NCBI GenBank assembly: GCA_948902155.1
Contig: CAQVQZ010000004.1
Location: 1-33,514 of the forward strand
Direction of reading: 5' to 3'
Length of the DNA stretch: 33,514 bases
From: an uncultured Oscillibacter sp.
Lineage (GTDB): Bacteria > Bacillota_A > Clostridia > Oscillospirales > Oscillospiraceae
A program made the translations under genes and the position numbers. This document shows positions 21,949 to 29,077 of this stretch, piece after piece. The first letter of the stretch is position 1, and every line of letters starts with the position of its first letter. Under the pieces are notes generated by a model. It saw nothing but the letters and a program-made list of their open reading frames with translations, was not told where the DNA came from and did no database searches.

Positions 21949-22482
21949 CTACGCGCAGGCCATGCCCCGGTGAAGGGCCTCCAGGTTCAGGGGCACCAGC
22001 TTGGCCTTGGCCCCTGTGAACATATGGGCGATCATAGCCTCGATGGTCTCCTGCTTCAGCGCCCCGGTGGCGGCGACGTAGGCCCCCAGCATGACCATGT
22101 TGGCCACCTTCGGGTTGCCCAGCTCCATGGCGATCTCGTCGCAGGGGACATAGACCGCCTTCACGTCCTCCCGGCTCACCTTGTCGGGAACGATGCTGCT
22201 GTTGACGAAGACCGTGCCGCCGGGGGCGACCCGCTTTTCAAACTTGGCGAGGGCCGCCCGGTTCATGGCGATGATCTCGCTGGGGCTTTCCACCAGCGGC
22301 GCGCCGATGCGCTCGTCGCTGATGATGACGGTGCAGTTGGCGGTGCCGCCCCGCATCTCCGGGCCGTAGGAGGGAACCCAGGACGCCTCCAGGTCCTCCG
22401 CCACGGCGGCCTCCACCAGGTTCTTCCCGATGGACATGACGCCCTGGCCGCCGAAGCCGGACAGAATGACTTCCTTTTTCAT
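21949..22482 (-). CDS. 2-oxoacid:ferredoxin oxidoreductase, gamma subunit
   Basis: 177 aa. N-terminal signature ILSGFGGQGVMSIGKNL is that of the gamma subunit/domain of pyruvate-, 2-oxoglutarate- and branched-chain 2-oxoacid:acceptor oxidoreductases; SYGPEMRGGTANCTV and the VPCDEIAMELGNPKVANMVM stretch agree. It pairs with the alpha and beta subunits encoded just upstream in the same operon to form the CoA-dependent decarboxylating complex. ATG 22482 overlaps the beta-subunit stop region by essentially nothing (1-nt gap), implying coupled translation. It is the last gene of the operon. Confidence 0.93.
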   Translation of the reverse strand: MKKEVILSGFGGQGVMSIGKNLVEAAVAEDLEASWVPSYGPEMRGGTANCTVIISDERIGAPLVESPSEIIAMNRAALAKFEKRVAPGGTVFVNSSIVPDKVSREDVKAVYVPCDEIAMELGNPKVANMVMLGAYVAATGALKQETIEAMIAHMFTGAKAKLVPLNLEALHRGMACA

Positions 22483-22483
22483 C

Positions 22484-23227
22484 TCACGTCGCCTCCGTAT
22501 CCTTGATGACGCCCAGGGGATAGTAAGCCGCCATGTTCTCCATGAGCCACTGGTTGGCCTCGTCGATCTCCATGCCCCAGTTGGTGGGGCACGCCGCCAG
22601 AACCTCGATAAAGGTGAACCCGTCTCCGGCCATCTGCCGGGCGAAGGCTTTTTTCAGGGCCTTCTTGGTCTTGTTCAGGTGGGGGATGTCCGTGACGCAG
22701 ACCCGCTCGGCGTAGACGCAGCCGTCCAGGGTGGAGAGCATCTCGGCCACCCGGATGGGCATGCCCGCCTGCTCCTTGGTGCGGCCCAGGGGGGCGGTGG
22801 TGGCCTTCTGGCCGATGAGGGTGGTGGGGGCCATCTGGCCTCCCGTCATGCCGTAAATGGCGTTGTTGATGAAGATGGTGGTGAACTTCTCCCCCCGCAT
22901 GGCGGCGTGGACAATCTCCGCCGCGCCGATGGAGGCCAGGTCGCCGTCTCCCTGATAGGTGAACACCGGCTGGGTGGGATGGGTCCTCTTCACGGCGGTA
23001 GCCACCGCCGGGGCCCGGCCATGGGCGGCTTCGATGGTGTCGAAGGAAAAGTAGTTCCCCGCGAAGACGGCGCAGCCCACGGGGCAGATGCCGATGGCCG
23101 TCCCCAGGGCGTCCATCTCCTCCAGGACCTCGCCGATGAGCTTATGTACGATGCCGTGGGCGCAGCCGGGGCAGTAGTGGAGCTCCGTGTCCTGTAAGCC
23201 CTTGGTCTTCTGATAGATCGTCGTCAT
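22484..23227 (-). CDS. 2-oxoacid:ferredoxin oxidoreductase, beta (TPP-binding) subunit
   Basis: 247 aa. Carries the thiamine diphosphate and Mg2+ site, seen as GDGDLASIGAAE...INNAIYGMTGGQ, and the cluster/TPP-type Cys region YCPGCAHG and GICPVGCAVF. PTNWGMEIDEANQWL near the end is typical of the VorA/KorB group. ATG 23227 is chosen because homology starts there (MTTIYQKTKGLQ) and it follows the alpha stop by 1 nt; the longer frame to 23308 overlaps the alpha gene. Substrate (2-oxoglutarate versus branched-chain 2-oxoacids) is not resolved. Confidence 0.94.
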   Translation of the reverse strand: MTTIYQKTKGLQDTELHYCPGCAHGIVHKLIGEVLEEMDALGTAIGICPVGCAVFAGNYFSFDTIEAAHGRAPAVATAVKRTHPTQPVFTYQGDGDLASIGAAEIVHAAMRGEKFTTIFINNAIYGMTGGQMAPTTLIGQKATTAPLGRTKEQAGMPIRVAEMLSTLDGCVYAERVCVTDIPHLNKTKKALKKAFARQMAGDGFTFIEVLAACPTNWGMEIDEANQWLMENMAAYYPLGVIKDTEAT

Positions 23228-23228
23228 T

Positions 23229-24296
23229 TCACTGGACCTCCTTCCAGGCTTCCAGCGCGGCCCGTTCCACCTCGGACACGCCGGGAATCTTGCCGCCGCA
23301 GCGGCCATAGAACCGCACGGGCTTCCGCTCCGCCACGGCCAGGTTCACGTCGTCCAGCATCTGGCCCAGGCTCATTTCCACGGTGAGGAACGCCTTCACC
23401 CGGTCCAGTCCGGCGATTTCCTTCAGCCGCGCGTAAGGATAGGGCCAGAGGGTGATGGGGCGGAACACGCCGGCCTTGACGCCCTGCGCACGAAGCTTCT
23501 CCGCCGCCGTCTGGGCCACGCGGGAGGGTGTGCCGTAGGCCACCAGGACCAGCTCGGCGTCCTCCATCAGAATCTCTTCCCAGCGGCACTCGTTCTTCTC
23601 CATTTCCAGGACCTTCTTGTTCAGCTCCAGGTTGTGGGCCTCGCAGGCGGGGGCGTCGATGAGGAGGGAGGTGATAAAGTTGTTGTGGTCCCGGTTGCCC
23701 CGACCGCAAGCGGCCCAGGTTTTCCCGGGAAGCTGGCGGGGGGTGCGCTCCTTCCAGACGATGGGCTCCATCATCTGGCCGATGAGGCCGTCCGCCAGCA
23801 CCACCACGGGGTTGCGGTACTGGTCGGCGATGTCGAAGGCCTCCTGGGTCAGGTCCGCCGCCTCCTGGATGTTGGCGGGGGCCAGGGTGACGGTGCGGTA
23901 ATCCCCGTTGCCGCCGCCCCGGGTGGCCTGAAAATAGTCCCCCTGGGCGGGCTGGATGGACCCCAGGCCCGGGCCGCCCCGCATGACGTTCACAATGACG
24001 GCGGGCAGCTGGCAGGCGGCCATATAGCTGATGCCCTCCTGCTTCAGGCTCACGCCGGGGGAGGAGGAGGAGGTCATGGCCCGCACGCCGGAGGCCGCCG
24101 CGCCGTATACCATGTTGACGGCGGCCAGCTCCGACTCCGCCTGGACGAAGACGCCGCCGCTCTGGGGCATGTGGAGGGACATGTACTCGGGAATCTCGTT
24201 CTGGGGGGTGATGGGATAGCCGAAGAAGCAGCGGCAGCCCGCCCGGATGGCGGCCTCAGCGATGGCCTCGCTGCCCTTCCAGATTTCTCGTTTCAT
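23229..24296 (-). CDS. vorB: 2-oxoacid:ferredoxin oxidoreductase, alpha subunit (VorB-like)
   Basis: 355 aa. Pyrimidine-domain subunit of the four-subunit oxidoreductase that turns a 2-oxoacid and CoA into acyl-CoA, CO2 and reduced ferredoxin. Landmarks are GNEA-type start KREIWKGSEAIAEAAIRAGC, FGYPITPQNEIPEYM, FVQAESELAAVNMVYGAAAS, TSSSSPGVSLKQEGISYMA, RGGPGLGSIQPAQGDYFQAT and the domain II end VEMSLGQMLDDVNLAV. Length and the QPAQGDY motif fit the set usually annotated VorB (3-methyl-2-oxobutanoate), though KorA is not excluded. AAAGGAG precedes the start by a few nt. Linked to the ferredoxin gene upstream by a 15-nt gap. Confidence 0.92.
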   Translation of the reverse strand: MKREIWKGSEAIAEAAIRAGCRCFFGYPITPQNEIPEYMSLHMPQSGGVFVQAESELAAVNMVYGAAASGVRAMTSSSSPGVSLKQEGISYMAACQLPAVIVNVMRGGPGLGSIQPAQGDYFQATRGGGNGDYRTVTLAPANIQEAADLTQEAFDIADQYRNPVVVLADGLIGQMMEPIVWKERTPRQLPGKTWAACGRGNRDHNNFITSLLIDAPACEAHNLELNKKVLEMEKNECRWEEILMEDAELVLVAYGTPSRVAQTAAEKLRAQGVKAGVFRPITLWPYPYARLKEIAGLDRVKAFLTVEMSLGQMLDDVNLAVAERKPVRFYGRCGGKIPGVSEVERAALEAWKEVQ

Positions 24297-24311
24297 GGGA
24301 CGCGGCTCCTT

Positions 24312-24521
24312 TCAGTCTTTTTCAATGGTGATGATGGAATCGGGGCACATCTTCGCGCAGCTGGCGCAGCCGATGCAGGCGGCTTCGTCCGTGCAGGCCG
24401 CGGGGTGGTAGCCCTTGACGTTGGTGCCGCCCTCCAGGGCCAGAATGTGCTTGGGGCAGGCGGTGACGCAGAGCCCGCAGCCCTTGCAGCGGTCCTGGCG
24501 GAAGGTGAGGTGGATTGCCAT
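24312..24521 (-). CDS. Ferredoxin-like delta subunit, 2x[4Fe-4S]
   Basis: 69 aa with two complete cluster motifs: C12-x2-C15-x2-C18-x3-C22 (CKGCGLCVTAC, followed by PK) and C49-x2-C52-x2-C55-x3-C59 (CIGCASCAKMC, followed by PD). C43 is extra. It is the electron-transfer delta subunit of the adjacent oxidoreductase. ATG 24521 has AAAGGAG about 10 nt upstream. The extended frame to 24563 overlaps the ATPase gene and is not needed. Confidence 0.93.
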   Translation of the reverse strand: MAIHLTFRQDRCKGCGLCVTACPKHILALEGGTNVKGYHPAACTDEAACIGCASCAKMCPDSIITIEKD

Positions 24522-24547
24522 GGTGCATGATCTCCTTTCCTCTGATT

Positions 24548-25222
24548 CTATAGGATTTCCCAAGGTTTTTTCATCCGGATTTCCATGGGGAAGGGGTCCA
24601 GATCCCGGAGCTGGTCCAGGAGGCGGGCCTCCGCCGTGTGGCAGACCACCGGAATGCCGGTCTCCTGGGAGACGGCTTCCGCCAGGGCCGCGCCCCGGCG
24701 GATATCCTCCGGCGTGGTCTCGCCGCAGAGGTGGGTGTTGTTCACCAGGCCCGCACAGGACAGGCCGGTGACGGCCTCGATGCCCCGGAGGTATTGAAGG
24801 GTGGCCTCCGGCGTTCGGACCTCCGGCCGGTTGGCGTTGACGACGTAGAGGAGCTGGTGGTCCTCTTGCAGAATCTTGGGCCGGTACCGGGCCAGCACCC
24901 GGGCTCCGGAGGGGTCGCCGCCCACGTCCAGCACGCCCCGGACCGTCCGGTCCTCAAAGATGGACGAGAGCTCCGCCGGAAGGGCGGGCACGTCCGCGTC
25001 CGCCAGGGCCTGGGGCGTGGCGATGAGGCGGACCCCCGCCGCCTCCAGCAGCTCCCGGCGCTCCCGGGAGCGGAAGTAGGGATTCACGATGTCCAGGTCC
25101 GCCAGGGCAACCCGCTCCCCTTCCGCAGCCAGCGCCAGGGCCAGATTGACGGAAAACTCGGTCTTTCCGGTGCCGTAGTGCCCGGTGACGATGGTGAGGC
25201 GGTGGGGAAAACGGGCGGTCAA
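24548..25222 (-). CDS. P-loop ATPase, MinD/CobQ-like, leading the oxidoreductase operon
   Basis: 224 aa from TTG at 25222, chosen because AAGGAGG lies 8 nt upstream; the open frame begins earlier, at another TTG (25270), without a ribosome site. Walker A is GHYGTGKT (G14-T21), followed by the SIMIBI-type switch region VALADLDIVNPYFRSRERRE, the Walker B-like VRGVLDVGGDPSGARVLARY and a base-recognition strand AGLVNNTHLCGETT. The fold is that of MinD/ParA/Mrp/CobQ NTPases. It lacks the MinD deviant-Walker signature lysine and any membrane helix. First gene in the operon, 26 nt before the ferredoxin. A role in cluster or cofactor loading of the complex is an inference only. Confidence 0.85.
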   Translation of the reverse strand: MTARFPHRLTIVTGHYGTGKTEFSVNLALALAAEGERVALADLDIVNPYFRSRERRELLEAAGVRLIATPQALADADVPALPAELSSIFEDRTVRGVLDVGGDPSGARVLARYRPKILQEDHQLLYVVNANRPEVRTPEATLQYLRGIEAVTGLSCAGLVNNTHLCGETTPEDIRRGAALAEAVSQETGIPVVCHTAEARLLDQLRDLDPFPMEIRMKKPWEIL

Positions 25223-25272
25223 AGCGGGTCCCTCCTTCCAGAATCCGTCAACAGGTTGTCTATTAAGCAAAT

Positions 25273-25290
25273 TAGTTGTATGATGTCATT
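25273..25290. promoter_or_regulatory. Possible GntR/FadR operator
   Basis: AGTTGTATGATGTCATTT overlaps the -10 and start site of the oxidoreductase promoter. It contains ATGA-TG-TCAT, and the flanking TTAG..GTAT / ATACTAA is roughly inverted. FadR-type regulators often bind TTGTATnnnACA-like sites; the match here is imperfect. Confidence 0.3.
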
Positions 25291-25316
25291 TTATACTAAA
25301 TCCCATATGCTGTCAA
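25288..25316 (-). promoter_or_regulatory. Promoter of 2-oxoacid oxidoreductase operon
   Basis: Minus strand: consensus -35 TTGACA (25311-25316), 17-nt spacer, -10 TAAAAT (25288-25293). The strongest -35 in the window. Confidence 0.75.
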
Positions 25317-25324
25317 GAGCCTTC

Positions 25325-25353
25325 TTGTTTTTTTCGCGAAAACGCGGTATAGT
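25325..25353 (+). promoter_or_regulatory. Promoter of GntR regulator
   Basis: -35 TTGTTT (25325-25330), 17-nt spacer containing CGCGAAAACGCG, -10 TATAGT (25348-25353). It lies back to back with the oxidoreductase promoter, 8 nt between the two -35 hexamers. Confidence 0.55.
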
Positions 25354-25412
25354 GAAAGCATCGCATAGAGTGTCAGCGTCCGGCGGCGGCGCCGGAGAAG
25401 GGAGGAGCGCCT

Positions 25413-26093
25413 ATGGAAGGCAAGCGCGCCAAGCTGTCGGAACAGACGGCGGACCGTATGTATGAATGGATTGTAGAGGAGCGCCGCTACCCTCCGGGGA
25501 GCAAGCTGCCCAACGAAAACGAGTTGAGCGAGGCGGTGGGCGTCAGCCGCACTACCCTGCGGGAGGCGATTTCCTTTTTGGTGGCCCAGGGAGTGCTGGA
25601 CATCCGGCGGGGCAAGGGCACCTTCGTGGCGGAAAACCTCCCCGCCCCCGGCGTGGACCTGACGGCCCTGGCGGGCATCCGCTCCCGGGTGCGGGCCAAG
25701 GACCTCTTTGAGATGCGGCTGATCTTCGAGCCGGCCACCGTGGCCCTGGCCTGCAAGCGGGCCAGCGACGACGAGCTGGAGCAGATTTGCAAGAAGGCCC
25801 GCCGGGTGGAGCGCATCGCCGCCGAGGGCGGCAACTGGCCCCTGGCGGACCAGGAGTTCCACTGGGCCATTATCCGGGCCTCCCACAACGAGTATATGCG
25901 GCGGCTGTACCCCATCATCAACGGTGCGGTGGACGAGATCATGCAGATTTCCCCCAGCCGCCAGACGATGCAGGACATCGCCCTGGGCGACAACCGGATG
26001 ATTCTGGACTTCCTGCTCAAGCGGGACGAGGCCGGGGCCCGGTACGCCATGAGCATCCATATGAAGCATCTCATTAATACACTTCAGGACTAA
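25413..26093 (+). CDS. FadR-subfamily GntR transcriptional regulator
   Basis: 226 aa. N-terminal winged helix (residues ~10-75): YEWIVEERRYPPGSKLPNEN, ELSEAVGVSRTTLREAISFL, LDIRRGKGTFVAE. The C-terminal helical FCD effector domain has potential metal-ligand residues in LADQEFHWAII, ASHNEYM and SIHMKHLI. FCD regulators sense carboxylates such as lactate, 2-oxoacids or acyl-CoA. It is divergent from the oxidoreductase operon with adjacent promoters, so regulation of that operon and of itself is the natural prediction. GGGAGGAG precedes ATG 25413. A terminator follows. Confidence 0.92.
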   Translation: MEGKRAKLSEQTADRMYEWIVEERRYPPGSKLPNENELSEAVGVSRTTLREAISFLVAQGVLDIRRGKGTFVAENLPAPGVDLTALAGIRSRVRAKDLFEMRLIFEPATVALACKRASDDELEQICKKARRVERIAAEGGNWPLADQEFHWAIIRASHNEYMRRLYPIINGAVDEIMQISPSRQTMQDIALGDNRMILDFLLKRDEAGARYAMSIHMKHLINTLQD

Positions 26094-26111
26094 AACCAGC
26101 TGGGACTCGCG

Positions 26112-26152
26112 AAACCACCGGTGTTTTATACAAAAAACGCCGGTGGTTTTTG
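26112..26152 (+). terminator. Terminator of GntR gene
   Basis: 16-bp stem AAACCACCGGTGTTTT / AAAACGCCGGTGGTTT (one G-U pair) with a short loop and a T-rich tail. Confidence 0.92.
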
Positions 26153-26256
26153 TATGTAATATCCTGAATTTTTGAAATAGAACCGGGGAGTTTTGCCAAA
26201 ACCAACAATTTTCCTATGCTTATTCACAAATTGTACACAAATTTGCCGGGACCCCC

Positions 26257-26285
26257 TTAACAAATGGAAAACGGGGGTGTATAAT
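26257..26285 (+). promoter_or_regulatory. Promoter of the 26394 gene and cstA
   Basis: -35 TTAACA (26257-26262), 17-nt spacer, -10 TATAAT (26280-26285). It gives a leader of about 100 nt that contains two perfect palindromes. Confidence 0.72.
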
Positions 26286-26320
26286 GCAATCGCACACTGA
26301 GGTTCTTCGCCGGAATCTCA

Positions 26321-26366
26321 GGAAGGGGACGTCCCCTTCCCCATCGTTTTCCCTGGAAAACGATGG
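26321..26366. repeat. Two adjoining perfect palindromes in a leader
   Basis: GGAAGGGGAC-GTCCCCTTCC (26321-26340, no loop) is followed at once by CCATCGTTTTCC-CT-GGAAAACGATGG (26341-26366). In RNA they would stack as two hairpins before the ribosome site of the 26394 gene. There is no U-tract after either, so termination is unlikely; a structural leader or a repeat element is possible. Confidence 0.65.
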
Positions 26367-26393
26367 GCACGCGCAGACGAAACGGAGGCCGGT

Positions 26394-26900
26394 ATGGAGA
26401 GGACCCCCCAGGAATGCTTTGAAAAACTGATGAACGCCTACTCCCACAACTACGACCTCACCAGGGACGTGGAGGGCGGCGCGTTCCCCGCCGCGGCCCA
26501 CTACTTTCTCCGGGATGAGCATTACCTCGTCCGGCGGGATAAGCTGTTCTACGCCACGGAACAGCACGACTATACCTATTTCTACGTGGCGGACCACCTG
26601 GACGCCGCCCAGGCCCGGGCGCAGCTGGACCTGGCCTTAAAGACCGGGCTGGCCCAGATCAGGCCCCACAAGGAGCACATGAGCTCCTTTGTCACGCTGA
26701 TCATTCTGGCGGAGACCATCGACCCGGAGGCGAAGAAGCTCCTGAAACGGACCCGTTTCCACAAAAACTATCGGCTGTCGCTCCATGGCTGGATGGAGTT
26801 TCATATAGCAGCAATGGAATGTTCCACCCGGACCTTCCTCTCCAATCCAGCCGGGAGAGGGGCCCGGAAGACCCTGGAGGCCAACTTCGCCTCCAAATGA
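26394..26900 (+). CDS. Conserved hypothetical protein upstream of cstA
   Basis: 168 aa, soluble, no signal peptide or membrane helix. It contains the segment IRPHKEHMSSFVTLIILAET and, later, KRTRFHKNYRLSLHGWMEFH, which recall a Clostridia family of small proteins with a PHxEHMxT motif (perhaps DUF8052; recalled, not checked). Function unknown. GGAGG lies 7 nt before the ATG. A GC hairpin (GGGGGC-CCC-GCCCCC, 26905-26919) lies in the 53 nt before cstA, and there is no separate promoter for cstA, so the two genes probably form one transcript and this protein may regulate or accompany the transporter. Confidence 0.78.
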   Translation: MERTPQECFEKLMNAYSHNYDLTRDVEGGAFPAAAHYFLRDEHYLVRRDKLFYATEQHDYTYFYVADHLDAAQARAQLDLALKTGLAQIRPHKEHMSSFVTLIILAETIDPEAKKLLKRTRFHKNYRLSLHGWMEFHIAAMECSTRTFLSNPAGRGARKTLEANFASK

Positions 26901-26953
26901 ACCTGGGGGCCCCGCCCCCGAAACGTGAATCATGAAAGAGGGAGAGTGTTTTC

Positions 26954-28690
26954 ATGAACGGATTGGTACTTCTGATCATCAGCGTCGCTGTGCTGGTCTG
27001 CGGTTATATCTTCTATGGCCGCTGGCTGTGCAAGCAGTGGGGCGTCGGCGAGCTTGACAAGCCCACCCCGGCCCACGCCCTGGAGGACGGCATCGACTAC
27101 GTCCCCGCCAAGGCCCCCATCCTGATGGGCCACCACTTCTCGTCCATCGCCGGCGCGGGCCCCATCACCGGCCCCATCAACGCGGCGGGCTTCGGCTGGC
27201 TTGCCTGCACGCTGTGGATTTTGATCGGCGGCATTTTCTTCGGCGGCGTCCATGACTTCGGCGCCCTGTTCGCCTCCGTCCGCCACGACGGCAAGTCCAT
27301 CGGCGAGATCATTTCCCTGAATATGAGCAAGCGGGCCAAGATGCTGTTTTTGACCTTCGCTTACCTGACCTTGATCCTGGTGGTGGCGGCCTTCGCCTCC
27401 ATCGTGGCCGGCACCTTCGGCGCCACCTTTACCGAGGCGGGCGCGGTGGATTACGCCGCCTCGGAGGCCAACGCCCGGGTGGCCATGGTGTCCCTGCTGT
27501 TCATCGCCATCGCCATCGTCTTCGGCTTCCTGGTGTACCGGCGCAACGCCCCCATGGGCGTGGCCAGCGTCATCGGCGTGGTCGCCATCGTGGTCATCAT
27601 TGCCATCGGCATGAACTTCCACCCCATCTATCTGAGCAAGGACGCCTGGATGTGGATCTGCGGCATTTACATCGCCATCGCCTCCGTCACTCCGGTCTGG
27701 ATTCTGCTCCAGCCCCGTGACTATCTGAGCTCCTTCCTGCTGTATGCCATGCTGGCCCTGGCCGTGGTGGCGGTGGTCCTGGCCCGGCCCGACATGGGCA
27801 GCATGGCCACCGTGAACACCTTCGTGGTCACCAACCCCGACACCGGCGCGGGCAACCCCATCTTCCCCGTCCTGTTTACCACCATCGCCTGCGGCGCGAT
27901 TTCAGGCTTCCACTCGCTGGTCTCCTCCGGCACCACCTCCAAGCAGCTGGATAAGGAGACCGACGCGAAGCCCATCGCCTACGGCGGCATGCTTCTGGAG
28001 TGCGTCCTGGCCATCCTGACCCTGTGCGCCGTGGCCTATGCCTACAGCTGGAACGCCGCGAATCCCGATGCCAAGCTGGCGGGCGCTACCGCGATCTTCG
28101 GCGGCGGCCTGGCCCACATGATCGACGACACCATCCCCGGCACCTACAGCATCCTCTACACCCTGCTGGTGCTGACCTACTCCGCCTTCTGCCTGACCTC
28201 TCTGGACACCGCCACCCGTCTGGCCCGGTTCATGTTCCAGGAGTTCTGGCTGGACGCCAGCAAGGGCGAGACCCCGGAGAACGTCACCGGCTACAAGAAG
28301 GTTCTGTCCAATATGTACGTCTCCACCGGCATCACCGTGGTGCTGGGCGTGCTGCTGGGCCTGAACGGGTATGAGAAGATCTGGGCGCTGTTCGGCTCGG
28401 CCAACCAGCTGCTGGCGGCTCTGGGCCTGCTGGCCGTGGCTACCTGGCTGGGCAACATCGGCAAGAACAACAAGATGTTCCTGATTCCCATGGGCTTCAT
28501 GCTCATCGTCACCATCTTCTCCCTGCTCATCAACACCAAGAACCAGGTCGCCCTGATTTCCGCCGGCGGCGCGGACTGGGGCCCCTATGTCCAGGCCATT
28601 ATCGGCGTGCTGCTGGTGGTCCTGGCGATCATCCTGGCCATCGAGGGCATCGTCACCATTGCCCATCCCAAAAAGCAGCAGAAGGCGTAA
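26954..28690 (+). CDS. cstA: Carbon starvation protein A (CstA-family transporter)
   Basis: 578-aa polytopic membrane protein with about 15 or more hydrophobic segments. Diagnostic CstA stretches: the conserved GHHFSSIAGAGPITGP near residue 55-70, WILIGGIFFGGVHDFGALFA, YGGMLLECVLAI, the SGTTSKQLDKETDAKPI loop, and ANQLLAALGLLAV. CstA/BtsT proteins import peptides or pyruvate, with pyruvate:H+ symport shown for BtsT and CstA in E. coli. Near a 2-oxoacid oxidoreductase operon and its regulator, pyruvate or peptide uptake feeding that pathway is plausible but not proven. A GAGGGAGAG site lies upstream of ATG 26954. It ends at a strong terminator. Confidence 0.93.
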   Translation: MNGLVLLIISVAVLVCGYIFYGRWLCKQWGVGELDKPTPAHALEDGIDYVPAKAPILMGHHFSSIAGAGPITGPINAAGFGWLACTLWILIGGIFFGGVHDFGALFASVRHDGKSIGEIISLNMSKRAKMLFLTFAYLTLILVVAAFASIVAGTFGATFTEAGAVDYAASEANARVAMVSLLFIAIAIVFGFLVYRRNAPMGVASVIGVVAIVVIIAIGMNFHPIYLSKDAWMWICGIYIAIASVTPVWILLQPRDYLSSFLLYAMLALAVVAVVLARPDMGSMATVNTFVVTNPDTGAGNPIFPVLFTTIACGAISGFHSLVSSGTTSKQLDKETDAKPIAYGGMLLECVLAILTLCAVAYAYSWNAANPDAKLAGATAIFGGGLAHMIDDTIPGTYSILYTLLVLTYSAFCLTSLDTATRLARFMFQEFWLDASKGETPENVTGYKKVLSNMYVSTGITVVLGVLLGLNGYEKIWALFGSANQLLAALGLLAVATWLGNIGKNNKMFLIPMGFMLIVTIFSLLINTKNQVALISAGGADWGPYVQAIIGVLLVVLAIILAIEGIVTIAHPKKQQKA

Positions 28691-28755
28691 GCGGCTGTTT
28701 CGCGGAGCGTTCGGCTCCGAGGCTGCGGGCCTCTTGCCATGGATGAAAAGAAGAG

Positions 28756-28792
28756 AAGGACCCGGCGGGCAGTCCCCGCCGGGTCCTTCGGT
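28756..28792. terminator. Terminator between cstA and the 49-aa gene
   Basis: 14-bp perfect stem AAGGACCCGGCGGG / CCCGCCGGGTCCTT with a 5-nt loop; a T-rich tail follows on the plus strand, and TTCTCTTCTTTTC on the minus strand, so it probably serves both converging genes. Confidence 0.9.
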
Positions 28793-28793
28793 T

Positions 28794-28943
28794 TTACTCC
28801 TGGTCTTTGGCCAGAGCGATTTTGTCCAAGAGCTCCACGATTTCTTCTCTGGTGTAGGTGTCCTTTTCTCCGGTGCTGAAAAGCAGACGCAAGTCATACA
28901 ATGTGGCTTTCTCAATCATCTTGTAGTCCTTCTCTGTGGGCAT
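28794..28943 (-). CDS. Small 49-aa conserved-looking protein
   Basis: A real short gene: ATG 28943 has a near-perfect AAGGAGGTG site 8 nt upstream, a promoter with TATAAT (28965-28993), a clean stop at 28794-28796 and a shared terminator. It starts MPTEKDYKMIEKATLYDLRL and ends REEIVELLDKIALAKDQE. It is charged, helical, cytosolic, and has no cysteine or membrane segment. Function is unknown; I have an impression of similar short Clostridia proteins but cannot verify it. It is convergent with cstA and divergent from parB. Confidence 0.78.
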   Translation of the reverse strand: MPTEKDYKMIEKATLYDLRLLFSTGEKDTYTREEIVELLDKIALAKDQE

Positions 28944-28964
28944 ACACAGCACCTCCTTAACGGT

Positions 28965-28993
28965 ATTATATCTGTTTTTTCCGCCCTATGCAA
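28965..28993 (-). promoter_or_regulatory. Promoter of 49-aa gene
   Basis: Minus strand: -35 TTGCAT (28988-28993), 17-nt spacer, -10 TATAAT (28965-28970), 22 nt before the start codon. Confidence 0.7.
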
Positions 28994-29077
28994 GCCGTAT
29001 TTCCGCCGCCGACAGATTCCCCATGTTTTTTCGCCGGGTTTTCGATAGAATGGGACAAATTGGAAGGAGGCGGTCCC

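Noticed and set aside
23720..23733. Noc-binding-like site TTTTCCCGGGAAGC
   Set aside because: It matches the Bacillus NBS at only 11 of 14 positions and lies inside the oxidoreductase alpha gene, where CCCGGG words are frequent by composition.
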